Origin: Wolbachia endosymbiont (group A) of Pogonocherus hispidulus
GTDB taxonomy: Bacteria; Pseudomonadota; Alphaproteobacteria; Rickettsiales; Anaplasmataceae
Assembly (NCBI RefSeq): GCF_964028195.1
Contig: NZ_OZ034750.1
Location: forward strand, 682,001-746,000
Length of the DNA stretch: 64,000 nt
Reading direction: 5' to 3'
Shown one piece after another: positions 1 through 10,600 of the stretch; the first letter of the stretch is position 1, and every line of letters begins with the position of its first letter. A program made the position numbers and the translations under genes. The notes below the pieces were generated by a model that did not search any database, was not told the origin of the DNA, and saw only the letters and a program-made list of their open reading frames with translations.

Positions 1-664
1 AAATTAGCTCAATTGGTGTCATATGGTCCCTTAATGGTTGCTTCTTTAGACCCTTGAGATCTTTATGTTCTTTAGTCCTGATACCAAAAGTTGCCTGAGA
101 GATCACATCTGTCAATATTGCATATTCCTTGCCTTCAAGATGCTTATTATTATGGTCGGATATTTTTCTGTTATCCCATTCTTTTGTGAGTTGATTTCTT
201 ACAGATATGGATTGCATTCTCCTCTGTATCCACTCTTTAGAGTATCCTTTTGCAACATAATCAGCATAGGCTCGTTTAAATGCCAGCTCTGGATTTTCAT
301 ATTCTTGTAATCTTTCATACCCGACTTTTGCAAGCCAACGTTTAAACTGCTCAACCTTTTTGGAAGGAACAGACTGTAAGATACGCAATAACCCCTCAAC
401 ATTTGTACAATTAGCATTCTGTTTACCACCTTTTGTTTTAATTTCAAGGGGGGTGACAAATTGTCCCCATCCTTCAGAAAGCCCTATATCTCTGCTTTTC
501 ATCTTTTTTAGGTAATCAGATGGGTTCTTACTACCTGTGAAAGAAGCTATTACCTCTGTTATTACATACCACCACTCTCCATTGTGTAATACTCTAGTTA
601 CATTGTTATTATCAAATGCAGTAGTCTCAATATCTCCTTCTTTTAAAGTTAAAGTGTCAATCAT
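1..664 (-). CDS. Bro-N / DinD-like phage antirepressor-type protein (3' end outside window)
   Basis: An open frame runs leftward from an ATG at 664-662 to the window edge, giving about 221 residues with no stop. The N-terminal part has the Bro-N pattern (hydrophobic strand, then WWYVITEV, then a K-x-P-x-D-Y helix), and the last visible part reads YAILTDVISQATFGI followed by LKGLKKQPLRDHMTPIEL, which is typical of the DinD/Bro-N family found in phages and bacterial genomes. Members are thought to bind DNA and act as antirepressors or damage-inducible regulators; that role here is inference. The C-terminus lies outside the window, so I cannot tell whether the gene is intact. The neighbouring RhuM-family gene and primase-helicase fit a prophage accessory setting. 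Confidence 0.7.
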   Translation of the reverse strand, partial: MIDTLTLKEGDIETTAFDNNNVTRVLHNGEWWYVITEVIASFTGSKNPSDYLKKMKSRDIGLSEGWGQFVTPLEIKTKGGKQNANCTNVEGLLRILQSVPSKKVEQFKRWLAKVGYERLQEYENPELAFKRAYADYVAKGYSKEWIQRRMQSISVRNQLTKEWDNRKISDHNNKHLEGKEYAILTDVISQATFGIRTKEHKDLKGLKKQPLRDHMTPIELI

Positions 665-735
665 ATTGAAAATAAGTTTATTCTAAAAACCAAATATAAA
701 CTAAGTTGCTTTTTATTACTAATAAATAGTGGAAA

Positions 736-789
736 TTTTGTCTCCGTTATGTATGATAAAATTGGAGACGTAAATTTTGATCTTTATCT
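736..789. repeat. short dispersed repeat with GTCTCC/GGAGAC hairpin, copy 1
   Basis: This stretch is about 54 bp and is nearly identical, in the same orientation, to 7517-7570. Both contain the inverted pair GTCTCC and GGAGAC about 18 bases apart, followed by a conserved ATTTTGATCTTT segment. It looks like the edge of a dispersed repeat rather than a coding part. Confidence 0.6.
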
Positions 790-805
790 CCATTTTAAGC
801 GGCAA

Positions 806-946
806 TCAAGTTTTACGAGCTTCTGTTTCTTCTTCTATGGCAGTAACTTTTTTCCTTGAGCTACCTCTACAATTTGCTGATTTCATTACTGAGAGTTTTG
901 CAATTAATTGCTCAGGGGTTTTAAACAAAAGCTGTTTTACTGACAT
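806..946 (-). CDS. small hypothetical protein, 46 aa, possible remnant
   Basis: An ATG at 946-944 opens a 46-residue frame ending at 806. It begins MSVKQLLFKTPEQL and ends in AIEEETEARKT. The TPEQL helix and the acidic AIEE tail resemble the 83-residue protein at 53441-53692 (LLLRTPEQL near its middle, AVIEEAIEEGRK at its end), so this may be a shortened relative. No function can be assigned. It is too short to be certain it is translated. Confidence 0.3.
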   Translation of the reverse strand: MSVKQLLFKTPEQLIAKLSVMKSANCRGSSRKKVTAIEEETEARKT

Positions 947-1080
947 ACTTTGCTATACCGAAATTATGAAAACTGTTCACTTTTTTGAAAAAATATTTTA
1001 CAATGAATAAAAAATGTGATAAACTAAAGCGAGGTTTTTTTTATAACAAGTAAAAGTTTAAAGTAAAAAATAATTTAGAA

Positions 1081-1176
1081 ATGCCTCGTAATCGAGTTTT
1101 AAGCTACCCTACATGAGTAACTTAGGTCTTGGTGGTATAATTCTACCCTGAAGTCGTAGAATCGTTTTAAAACCGC
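1081..1176 (+). repeat. direct repeat flanking the RhuM-family gene, copy 1
   Basis: About 96 bp that recurs at 3107-3201 with only a few differences (start ATGCCTC, end TTTTAAAACCGC). Weaker similarity extends upstream (TTTACAATGAATAAAAA at about 998 and 3043) and downstream into an AT-rich tract around 1330-1400 matched at 3310-3370. The two copies flank the RhuM-family gene in the same orientation. Confidence 0.75.
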
Positions 1177-1831
1177 ATTAAAGGTTATTTGTTGTATTTA
1201 TGAATATTTTAAGACTTTTTCTTGTGGCATTTCCGGGTCCTTTAACTTCTTTTTTTCACTCCCTTGGCATTACTTTAATTCTAGTTGACCTTACTAATTC
1301 ATTATATATTTTCATATTGTTTATTATTATTTCCTATATTATTAATATATATATGTATAGTATTATTTACATATTATAATAATATATAAGATTTTCGGAA
1401 AATGGAAAGCTAGCTACTGTAGCGGATTTTAGGGCGATCTGATTCATTAAGTCTTTTGGAAGTGGAAAAATAACGTCTTATAGATATTGAATGGATAAAA
1501 ATACAGAATTTCAATAGTTTAGGTGTATTGTATTTTTGTTGCCTTATTTTGAAATTTTGCCGGAAATCACGGAAACTATAAAACCCAGATCGGCTTAAAG
1601 TTTACTTCTTAAATGCTTTTTGGTAGCTCTCTATGACCCCTTTTAAAACGCAATTATGGACCATCTTTATCGAATCACTTTATATTTTTATTATAGGTTG
1701 TAGTAAGAGGGAAACGAACAGAGATATTGTATACAACTTTCTTCTATGTATCAATTGACTGGCTCTGCGTCTAAAAATTTGTCACTTAAAGCAGAAGGTG
1801 CTATATATGCAGTACATGGCTAAGGAAGTAT
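1177..1831. other. non-coding stretch upstream of the RhuM-family gene
   Basis: No convincing gene is seen. The first 250 bases are the diverged downstream part of the flanking direct repeat, with a TA-rich tract near 1330-1390. The rest is AT-rich intergenic DNA with stops in all frames. A possible ribosome binding site AAGGAAG lies just before the start at 1832. Confidence 0.5.
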
Positions 1832-2863
1832 ATGAACAACAAATCACTAGATTATAATGAAATTTTGTTCTACGAAACAGACGACGGAAAGGTATGTATT
1901 GAAGTTAGATTTGAAAATGAAAATCTATGGCTTACTCAGAAACATATGGCAGAGTTATTTGACTGTTCAATTGATAATATTTCATTGCACTTAAAGAACA
2001 TTTATCTATGTAAAGAACTAGACAAAAATTCAACTACCGAGGAATCCTCGATAGTTCAAAAAGAGGGAGAAAGAGAGGTAAAACGTGATGTAATTTTCTA
2101 CAATTTAGAGGCTGTGATATCAGTTGGTTATCGTGTTAATTCAGAGCGTGGTGCTGCTTTTCGTACATGGGCAACTGATAAACTAAAGAAGTATATTTTC
2201 AAAGGTTTTGTGATTGATAGCAATAGATTTAAAAATGGCTCTAAATTTGACACTCGATTTTTTGATGAGTTACTTGAAGAAATTAGAGAAATTCGTGCAA
2301 GTGAGCGTGTGGCTTATCAGAAAATCACAGACATTTATGCAACTTCAGTAGACTATGCAAGCTGTTCAACCGAAACGAAAAATTTCTTTGCTGTAGTGCA
2401 GAATAAATTGCATTTTGCTATTACTGGAAATACAGCAGCAGAAATTATTGCAAACAGAGTGGATGGAAGTAAACCTAATATGGGCTTAACAAATTGGCGT
2501 AAGGCACCTAAGGGAAAAATCTTTCTTTCTGACACGCAAGTAGCAAAAAACTATTTAGATAAAAATGAAATTGCTCAGCTAAACAGGATAGTAAATATGT
2601 ATATAGATTATGCAGAGTTTCAAGCTGCCAGAGGTAAAATAATGTATATGAAGGATTGGAAAGAGAAACTTGATGCATTTTTAAAATTTAATGAGCAAGA
2701 TATATTGCAGAGTTATGGCAAAGTCTCTCATGAAGTAGCAATTACCTTAGCTACAAAAGAATATGAGATATTTAGAAAAACACAGGACAAGTCATACAAG
2801 TCAGATTTTGATAAATTGATAGAAGAAAAGAAAAGTCTTGATCAAAAAAGTGTAAAAGCTTAG
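1832..2863 (+). CDS. RhuM-family protein
   Basis: The 343-residue product matches the RhuM family (named after a gene in Salmonella pathogenicity island 3). Visible signatures are LWLTQKHMAELFDCS (an N-terminal winged-helix-like segment, residues ~32-46), FYNLEAVISVGYRVNSERG (~88-106) and AAFRTWATDKLKKYI, all typical of the family, which is also found in phages and mobile islands. Biochemical function is not established; DNA binding is inferred from the N-terminus. The ATG at 1832 is preceded by AAGGAAG at a suitable spacing. Length is normal for the family and the frame is intact. The gene stands alone between two copies of a 95-bp direct repeat, which suggests it was brought in or mobilised as a unit. 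Confidence 0.85.
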   Translation: MNNKSLDYNEILFYETDDGKVCIEVRFENENLWLTQKHMAELFDCSIDNISLHLKNIYLCKELDKNSTTEESSIVQKEGEREVKRDVIFYNLEAVISVGYRVNSERGAAFRTWATDKLKKYIFKGFVIDSNRFKNGSKFDTRFFDELLEEIREIRASERVAYQKITDIYATSVDYASCSTETKNFFAVVQNKLHFAITGNTAAEIIANRVDGSKPNMGLTNWRKAPKGKIFLSDTQVAKNYLDKNEIAQLNRIVNMYIDYAEFQAARGKIMYMKDWKEKLDAFLKFNEQDILQSYGKVSHEVAITLATKEYEIFRKTQDKSYKSDFDKLIEEKKSLDQKSVKA

Positions 2864-3106
2864 GGCTAAATCTCATAAAAGTAAAGAAATCAGGAAGAGG
2901 TAAAAATTATAGAATCGCTTTATATTGTTTCTTCTGAGCATTTATCTTTCGTTTCTTTTGCCAGATAGCTTGAAAGAGGTGTATATGAGCTGAAAAATAT
3001 CAAGTGAGTTTTCTAAATAAGACCCATACAAATTTTTTCTTTACAATGAATAAAAATGACGTTAAACTTATGCATAAGTTTATTTGCACCAATGGAATCA
3101 TTAAGA

Positions 3107-3201
3107 ATGCCTCATAATCGAGTTTTAAGCTACCTTACATGAGTAACTTAGGTCTTGGTGGTATAATTGACCCTGAAGTTGTAGAATCGTTTTAAAACCG
3201 C
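3107..3201 (+). repeat. direct repeat flanking the RhuM-family gene, copy 2
   Basis: Second copy of the 95-bp sequence at 1081-1176, same orientation, with a handful of substitutions. It lies 243 bases after the end of the RhuM-family gene. Confidence 0.75.
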
Positions 3202-3689
3202 GCTAATTGTATCTTTCATTAAATGTAAATATCTTAATAATATTTTGTGGCAGCCTTTCTGGACTTCTTTCTTTTTGCTGTTTAAGTTATTGTACTTTAT
3301 TTGCATTTTACTATTATTTTATATTATCTATTATTATTTATTACTATTATATATATATAATATATAAGGGTTTTAGGAACGTAGAATCCGCTATACTGGC
3401 TGACTTCAGACACATAATAACTAGGAACACTTTTAGGAATAGAGGGCAAAAGGTTAGGATTCAAGCGATCTTTAGCTTCCTAGTTTCTCATTACTTATTT
3501 AGTAACCAAGGAATCAGGAATATAATTCAACCATTTGATGTCTTACCCCTTCTTAATTGAAATCATAGCTTATAATAGGGTTGTGATTTTTGGCTCCGAA
3601 GTTAGTATTTTTGATTGAGTAGATGACAGATTGAATAGAGAAAATAGGGCAACTCTAAAATATTTAAAGAGCCACCCATAAAGAAAGAC
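3202..3689. other. non-coding stretch with the diverged continuation of the direct repeat
   Basis: No gene is supported. The first part is an AT-rich tract related to 1200-1400. Near 3648-3680 there is an imperfect inverted repeat (GGGCAACTCT and AGAGCCACCC) just beyond the convergent end of the primase-helicase gene that could act as a terminator, but it lacks a clear run of T. Confidence 0.4.
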
Positions 3690-5885
3690 TTATAAGTTTT
3701 GTCTACAGCTAAGATCTTCAGCCCCAGGAGTGAATTGCCCTACACCACGAGCAAATGGTCCTGTTATAACGTCAAGCCATTTATCTTCTTTTGCACCTGT
3801 AGACATTCCTTTAACTAACTGCTTTGCTTGTAAAAGTTCCTGAACTATACGCTCTAGTCGATCCCTTCCCATGCTGTGAAAAACTTCAGGTAGTCTATGC
3901 CGTTGCTTATATACTCCTGTGCTTCCTGTGTGAGTAAATGGGTGTCCTGCAACAGCAGATCGTGTAATTGCATCAGTAAGACATATTTTAAGGTCTTTTT
4001 CACTAGCATTTTTAACTGTTAGTTGTATTGTTATATCTTCTAGTAGCCCTGTTTCCTGATTTCTTAGGTAAGTTCTTACAGTGCGATCAGCTAAACCATT
4101 GGCTTTCACAACTGCCCCATGAAACAAAGCATTCTGTCTTGGTGTTTCTCCTACTGCCTTAAAGATTTCTAGCCTAGCTGTATTTTCTATTGGCCAAAAA
4201 GCGTATGAGCATCTAACACCATTAACAAGAGCAGAGGTACCTCTAATTGCATCGCGTGCTTGTTCAGCAGTTAATATCGGTTTTTCTCCTTTTGGCTTTC
4301 TCATGTGATGAGCAGTAATTATCGAAGCTCCAGTACTACATGCTAAATCAGATAATACGCACATTAGATAATCCCCTACAGCTGGATCAGCATTTATATC
4401 TGCATGGATAAATGAAGCAAGTGGATCAAATACTATCAATTTCAGATCTTTAATTTCCTCGAGCTGTTTCATTACGGATTCGAATTCAGGAGAAACTTCG
4501 ACGATTTTACCACGAACATTTCTGAGTATTGTAAGTGATCCTCTGACGTTTGGCAGTGGTACAATAAATAATTTATCTTTATGTTTCAACCTTTCACACT
4601 TAGGGTCGAGTCGTTCTAAGCGGCGGTGTATCTCACTTGCATCATCTTCTGCTGAAAAAATCACTACTGATCCATGTTCAGTAACAAGTGAACCAAAGCC
4701 ACACATCTGATCCTTATCACTTGCAACCTTAAGCGCTAGGTCAAGAAGAAGCATACCTTTGCCTGTATCTCCCATTGCTGCTATTATTGAAGTAACACCT
4801 AAAGGAAATAGACCTTCAACAAGAAACTTTTGCTCTGGTACCGGACCTACAAAGCGCTCTGCACTCCAATCTAAAATGTTAAGTGGCTGTTTTGTGGATC
4901 TTTCTAAACTTTTCATATTTGAAGTATTTGGAATGTCAGTAGATGGGGTATCAATAGTAAGTAAAGGAGTTGAAGCTAAAAATTCTTCAATGCTTATACC
5001 ATCCTTTACACAATCAGCGGCATCCCATTTCTCAGGCTTATCTTGAGGAATTTCAAGCACAGCAAGTGATGCAACTCCAAGATCTAACAGCTTTTTTGCA
5101 GCATTTTCAGCATATCGTTTGCCTGCTTCATCATTATCTGGCCAAATAATAATATTTTTACCTTTAAGGGGTGACCAGTCTGTTTTATCAACATCTGCGT
5201 TTGCTCCAGACATTGTTGTTGTAGCTGCAATCCCTTGTTCTATCAAGCTTTCTGCACATTTTTCTCCTTCAACCAGAATAACTTTATCAGATTTTAAGAT
5301 TTCTGGAATGTTGTAGAGTGGCCTTATTTCTGGTGCAGCAAACTTAGATCGTTTTACATCAAAAGGCTTGTATACTTTTTTCTTTCCAGGAGGATCAGAA
5401 CGATAAACTTTTACAATGATCTGGCCATTTTCATCATAATAATTCCAACTGTGGGTAATAAATTTCTCGAAAGCCTTTGCGCATTTTTTGCCATATCCAA
5501 GCCATTCACTTATAGAAGCCATCACTTCACAAAAGTCTCTCTTTGTATCTTTTCCCTGTGCACTTGCCCAAATATCAAGAACATCACCTTTCTGCCCAGT
5601 TGCAAAATCCTGCCAGAGTCCGGCTTTTCCACCAGTTAATGCTACTCTGAGGCTTTGTCCTTTGTTACCATGCACATCACCTATTCGGAATTCATCTCCA
5701 TGAAAAGTTCCCCTTGGGAATAAATAAGAAAGGCATGATCTTATGTTTAATAATAAGTGTCTTTTAATTTCTTCTACATCAAATTGCTCTAATGGTTCTA
5801 AATGTGAGACAGTATTGTTAAAATCATAATATTCATCATTTAAAGTATTTTTTTGTTTGACATCAGTTAAAAAATCTTGTACCAT
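3690..5885 (-). CDS. phage-type toprim primase / AAA_25 (RepA-like) helicase
   Basis: This 731-residue protein has a fused primase-helicase architecture. The N-terminal ~130 residues contain a GLWQDFATGQKGDVLDIW segment typical of phage and plasmid primases. A toprim domain follows (VILVEGEKCAESL near residue 200 and IIIWPDNDEAGKRYAE near 250, giving the acidic E and D-x-D residues). A RepA/AAA_25-like ATPase domain comes next with Walker A GDTGKG near residue 370 and LIVFDPLASF as a Walker B-type strand near 485. The likely role is priming and unwinding during phage or plasmid replication; that role is inference. No CHC2 zinc finger is visible. The start ATG at 5885 is preceded by AAAAGGAG. 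The frame is complete and the gene lies alone on the minus strand. Confidence 0.8.
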   Translation of the reverse strand: MVQDFLTDVKQKNTLNDEYYDFNNTVSHLEPLEQFDVEEIKRHLLLNIRSCLSYLFPRGTFHGDEFRIGDVHGNKGQSLRVALTGGKAGLWQDFATGQKGDVLDIWASAQGKDTKRDFCEVMASISEWLGYGKKCAKAFEKFITHSWNYYDENGQIIVKVYRSDPPGKKKVYKPFDVKRSKFAAPEIRPLYNIPEILKSDKVILVEGEKCAESLIEQGIAATTTMSGANADVDKTDWSPLKGKNIIIWPDNDEAGKRYAENAAKKLLDLGVASLAVLEIPQDKPEKWDAADCVKDGISIEEFLASTPLLTIDTPSTDIPNTSNMKSLERSTKQPLNILDWSAERFVGPVPEQKFLVEGLFPLGVTSIIAAMGDTGKGMLLLDLALKVASDKDQMCGFGSLVTEHGSVVIFSAEDDASEIHRRLERLDPKCERLKHKDKLFIVPLPNVRGSLTILRNVRGKIVEVSPEFESVMKQLEEIKDLKLIVFDPLASFIHADINADPAVGDYLMCVLSDLACSTGASIITAHHMRKPKGEKPILTAEQARDAIRGTSALVNGVRCSYAFWPIENTARLEIFKAVGETPRQNALFHGAVVKANGLADRTVRTYLRNQETGLLEDITIQLTVKNASEKDLKICLTDAITRSAVAGHPFTHTGSTGVYKQRHRLPEVFHSMGRDRLERIVQELLQAKQLVKGMSTGAKEDKWLDVITGPFARGVGQFTPGAEDLSCRQNL

Positions 5886-6415
5886 AAATTGAAACTCCTT
5901 TTAAGATTAAGCGTTTGAAAGGTTTTTGAGTAAGGCTGTTTTGATTGGGGTCTTACTCTCTTCTTATGAAGTAAAAACTCCAATAGGAGGTTCTCTTGGC
6001 AAGGCTATATTAAGAAATAAAGGAAGTCAGTTTAGGTTTATAGTGAAAAGTGAAATTTAAGGTTTTAGTATCTTCTTTCTTTTAAGAAAAAATGCTCTAC
6101 TATAACTCTACTACATTTTACTCACTATGTCAACCTCTTAGTTTTTATTTTGTTGATATATTGCATACTACTAATATGTAAGGAATTTTGGCTAAACCTT
6201 CCCATATACGCAGGCATAGTTTAATTTAAGGTGGAATTATAAGCGAATAGAAAACCCTCTACTATATATATACCGGGTTTCTTATGACTTTTTCTGAAAA
6301 AATTAAAAACTTTTTTCTTTGGAGGAGTTTGGCCTGATATGCTACCTATTAATGATTTAATGATAATCTTTTCAAGCCATCTGTAAAAATGAAAAGTTTC
6401 TGAAAACGGCAATTA
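5886..6415. other. upstream region of the primase-helicase gene
   Basis: No gene is supported. The interval holds a candidate promoter for the primase-helicase (6105-6133) and, towards 6416, the host flank of the IS630-family element. A 63-codon minus-strand frame at 6221-6412 has no recognisable features. Confidence 0.45.
6105..6133 (-). promoter_or_regulatory. candidate sigma-70 promoter for the primase-helicase gene
   Basis: On the minus strand a perfect TTGACA (6133-6128) is followed after 17 bases by TAGAGT (6110-6105), with TATAGT immediately after as an alternative -10. It would give a leader of roughly 210 bases before the ATG at 5885. The spacing is ideal but no experimental support exists. 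Confidence 0.45.
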
Positions 6416-7363
6416 TAGCTCTTCTCATAATAGTCGGAACAAATCATAAAAAAGCAGAATCAACAGCTTGACGGAAAGACTGAAAAATAGGGATATTTTT
6501 TCTAGCTCTGTTCTTTATAGCAAACCAATGATGCTCAATTTCGTTAAAGTCTGGAGAATATGGAGGAAGATAAAGAATTTCAGCACCTACTCCTTTAGCA
6601 AGATCATCGATTTTTTTAGATTTATGGAAAGCAGCGTTATCAAGAATTACAGTTTGGCCAGACCTTAAAATTGGAGTCAAAAACTGCTCAAACCAAGCCT
6701 CAAAAACATCCTTGTTGCAGTATCCCTCAAAGGTCAATGGAGCAATGATTTTCTTTTTATTTAGAGCTGCAATCATACTGACGCGCTGAGTTTTTTTACC
6801 TGATTTTAGTGAATGAAACCTCTCTCCTTTTCTGCAATATCCGTATGGGTAGTCTTCTGTATTGTCTATCCCAGATTCGTCAATATATACAAGATTTTCA
6901 GGATATTTTGTTGCTATAACCTTTGCAAATTGAGCTCGCCTTTCTTCATTTCTTTCTTTATATCCGTAGATCTTTTTTTCTTGTAAAGCCAATATTTTTA
7001 AGTGCGCGGTGAATCGTTTGTCGACTGATATTGCCCCAGAGTTTAGCCATCTCTGACTGAGTTTTGCCACCATGGTTTTTTGCAAATTCGGTGAAGACAT
7101 TCCAGTCGGTAATTTTATGGTTATATCCTACGCTTCCAGGCTTTTTTGACTGAAAATCTCCTGTTTCCTCGCGCCTTTTCTGCCACTCATATAAAGTCGT
7201 TTTTCCAATTTTAAATCTCTTGGCAACAGTTGCTCTACTTTCTCCCTCATCCAATGCTTCCATTGCTTTTTTCCTTAAGTCATAACTATACGCTGCTGGC
7301 ATACAAACCCCACTACCATAAATCCATATCTTACCTTATTTGGATTATTATGAGAAGAGCTAT
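6416..7363 (-). mobile_element. IS630-family insertion sequence, complete
   Basis: The element is 948 bp. Its ends are inverted repeats of about 20 bp: TAGCTCTTCTCATAATAGTC at 6416-6435 and, read on the other strand from 7363, TAGCTCTTCTCATAATAATC, differing at one position. Both ends are bordered by TA (6414-6415 and 7364-7365), the expected target duplication for IS630/Tc1-mariner-type elements. It encodes one transposase in two overlapping frames. The near-perfect ends and intact catalytic residues suggest a recent or still functional copy. Confidence 0.88.
6444..7302 (-). CDS. IS630-family transposase, two overlapping frames
   Basis: The first frame (7302-6958, 114 aa) is a helix-turn-helix DNA-binding region starting MPAAYSYDLRKKAMEALDEG. 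The second frame (open from about 7100 to 6444) carries the DDE catalytic domain: VYIDESGIDN, then VILDNAAFHKSKKI, then YLPPYSPDFNEIEHHW, the usual IS630 D-D-E signature. The two frames overlap at a run of seven A on the coding strand (6973-6979), where transcript slippage or ribosomal frameshifting could join ...FTRKK to ...KKIYGYKE. This arrangement is common in IS630 elements, so I treat it as one functional gene rather than a pseudogene. The joined protein would be close to 285 residues. Confidence 0.85.
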
Positions 7364-7516
7364 ACTTTTTGATTCACGAATAGAATTATTAAAGATGCCT
7401 TTTATTCAAATTTTAAAGGGCATTACAGGTGCTAAAGGGGTACAGTGGAGTGGTAACAATCGCTTTAAAACGTAATTACAGGCTTTTTGCCTATCAATGA
7501 GACATAAAACACAAAA

Positions 7517-7570
7517 TTTTGTCTCCGCTATACATGATGAAATTGGAGACGTACATTTTGATCTTTGTCT
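7517..7570. repeat. short dispersed repeat with GTCTCC/GGAGAC hairpin, copy 2
   Basis: Second copy of the element at 736-789, same orientation, with about six differences. It sits between the IS630 element and the end of the SNF2 gene. Confidence 0.6.
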
Positions 7571-7629
7571 ATATTTTGAACTATTGAGCGGTAGTTATCT
7601 GGTTCTTTACATTAAATAACTCAGCTATA

Positions 7630-10600
7630 TTATAGTGCATTTTTTATATTAACTAAATCTCTTAATTGATCGTTGTTAAATTCTGTAATCCAACTCTCGC
7701 CACTACTTATAGTTAGGTTTGCTAATTCCTTCTTGCTTTGAATCATCTCATCAATACGCTCTTCAAATGTACCTGTTGAAAGCAGTCTGTATACCATAAC
7801 ATTACGCTCTTGTCCAATACGATAAGCTCGATCTGTTGCTTGTGCTTCCACTGCCGGATTCCACCATAAATCGTAATGTATTACATGGTTTGCCGCTGTT
7901 AAATTAAGCCCTGTTCCTCCAGCTTTTAAAGATACTATAAGAATATTGGCTTGGAATAAGTTTTGAAAATCATTAATCATTGTATCACGTGCTTTTCGAG
8001 AAAGTCCACCATGTAAAAATGGCACTTTTGATTTAAATCTTTCTTCAAGTAACTTAGATATAATTTTACCCATTTCAGTATATTGAGTAAATATTAATGA
8101 TTTTTCTGCAAGATCACTAATCACAGTCAATACTTCTTCTAGCATCTGCATTTTACCGGATTGTTCAATACTCGCATGCTTTTTCTTGCCGTACTGTGAT
8201 GGATGGTTACAAATTTGCTTTAAAGCATTGATAAGTTTAAAGATTAATCCCTTACGTTCAATTCCTTCACTTCTTTCTATCTTTTCCATAGTTGTATTAA
8301 CGACTTCTTGGTAAAGTGCTGTTTGCTCTGGAGTCAAAGAACAATAACGATTATTTTCAATTTTATCTGGTAGATCCTGAATAATGCTTTTATCACTTTT
8401 TACCCTACATAGCATAAAGGGGTGGGTAACTTTCATGAACCTCTCTAGACAAGCTTTGTCTCTCGCTTTTTCAATCGGTGTTGCAAAGCGTGTTCTAAAC
8501 TGCGCAGAAGTACCTAGATATGATTTGTTGATAAAGTCAAAAATGCTCCAATACTCAAGCAGCCTATTCTCAACAGGTGTGCCACTCATAGCTATTCTAT
8601 GTCTTGTTTCAATAGTTTTAATTGCCTTGGTTTGTTCGGTATTAGGATTTTTTATATTTTGTGCTTCATCAATCACGAGCAAAAACCAGCGAATTTTATT
8701 AAGTTCTTTTTTATCACGACGTGCAAGACCATAGGATGTTAGAGCTACATCATAATCACTTGCCAATTCTCGATTTTGTCCGTGATAGACGAAAAGCTTT
8801 AATTCTGGCGCAAAACGTTCTACTTCTCGTTGCCAATTACTTAAGATGCTTGTGGGAGCTACTACCAAGACTCTGTCCCGATCCAAAAACCCTGTATTTT
8901 TGCAATATAGAATAGCTGCTATAACCTGTAATGTTTTACCAAGACCCATATCATCAGCAATTATACTACCAAACCCACTTTCTATGTTCTGTACAAGCCA
9001 ACTAAATCCACGCTCTTGATATGGACGTAGCTGTGCAGTTAGATTACTTGGTACATCAACAGATGCATAAGTGTTGAACTTATCAAATAAGTTTTTAATT
9101 TGCTGGTCAAGTACTACTTTAGCTTCATCTAACTCACCTGCTAAAGCGGCTTGCATCAGCTCTACTTGATTTAAGTGTTCGGGTAACTTATCAAGTTTCT
9201 TCAGTAGAGCTTCTACCTCCTTATCATCCAAAAGCACATACTGATCGACTATTCGCACAAGCCCTCGGGAATCTTTTAGCAATTTTTTAAATTCTGTAAC
9301 GCTTAATTTTTTATCTCCTATTGCTACTTTCCAATCAAATTTTAATAAATTTTCCAGCGTTAAAAAACTTTCTCGATCTTCTTTTATTTTATCCTTGGTA
9401 GACAAATTAAGACTTAATTGTGGTTTGAAGATTTTTTGTAAAGATTTTGGCAAAATAACTACGATACCAATTGCTCTTAATACAGGCAAGATATGCAAAA
9501 ACAATGGTGCAAAATCATCTAAATTAAATGATAATATGCTATTATCGTCAATCGATTTTTCCAATTCAGGTATGTATTCAGACAAGAGTGCAAGGTCAGA
9601 TAAAATACTAAGTTTTATGTTTTGATTAGAAAGTGCTTTTTCTAGCTTTATGAATGACTTTTCATCATCTAGGGATGCCTGTATATCAAGCTCAAATTTT
9701 TCATGGTGATCTTTTATCGTTAAATAGAGTTTGTAAGGTTTATCTGCTAAATAAAGACGTGAAAGCCAGAGATTAATTGCTTGCGGTATTTCTTTGTTAC
9801 TAAATTTAGTAAACTTGTATGGATTTCCAGTAAAGAATAATTCAAAGATATATTTATCTCTATACTTATCCAGTGATACAGGAAAGTTATCTTCTATATA
9901 CCCTAAAAGGATAAGAGAGATAGCAACATTTACTTGTTCCTCTGGTTCCACAGCGATTTCTTGATATTTAATCAATAGAGGCGGACAAATAGATGACATC
10001 TTGCTATGAATTTCCTTAACTGACGCATTAAACAACGCCGGAATCCACCTAATTATCACTTCTCCTTCTTTGTTTTGTAATATTTGTGGTATTAGCGCTG
10101 ACTTTTCCATCAGCATATGTGCAAACTGTGAAATCATATGCATGAAGCGAAGTTCAGGATTAAGCCTGTGAAGTAACGAATTAGGAATGTCGTTTAAAAA
10201 TCGCGCTATATCTTTCAATACATTTCTACTTAGCATAAATAAATTAGTTGTACCATTGCTCACTTGAGTAAGGTAATGCTGATCATTAATGAATAGTTGA
10301 AATGTTTGCCAATTCTCAATATTTCCCCATCTTTCAATAAATAGCTCCTCTTCTGATAGTTCCTTCTTAGAAGCTGGATAGTACACTAATTTTCCTGCAG
10401 GATACTTTTGCCAGTGCTTATAAGCTATCTGTAAAATATTATGGAAGTTTTTTTCAAAAAAAAGTGGATTATCTGTTAAAATACTACTGATACAATCAAA
10501 AAGGTTAGGAATAGTTGATAAATCAATATCATTTAAAATTGCTTGGTTATGTATTCTAATTTTAGAACATGCCTTAAATATATCATCTATCTTTAAAATG

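Noticed and set aside
777..1010. Plus-strand 77-codon frame
   Set aside because: It is antisense to the small TPEQL frame and has no start signal or family.
3207..3560. Plus-strand 117-codon frame
   Set aside because: It is formed by the AT-rich continuation of the direct repeat; the Tyr/Ile-rich product is an artefact of TA repeats.
6221..6412. Minus-strand 63-codon frame next to the IS630 element
   Set aside because: No ribosome binding site, family signature or neighbour that supports it.
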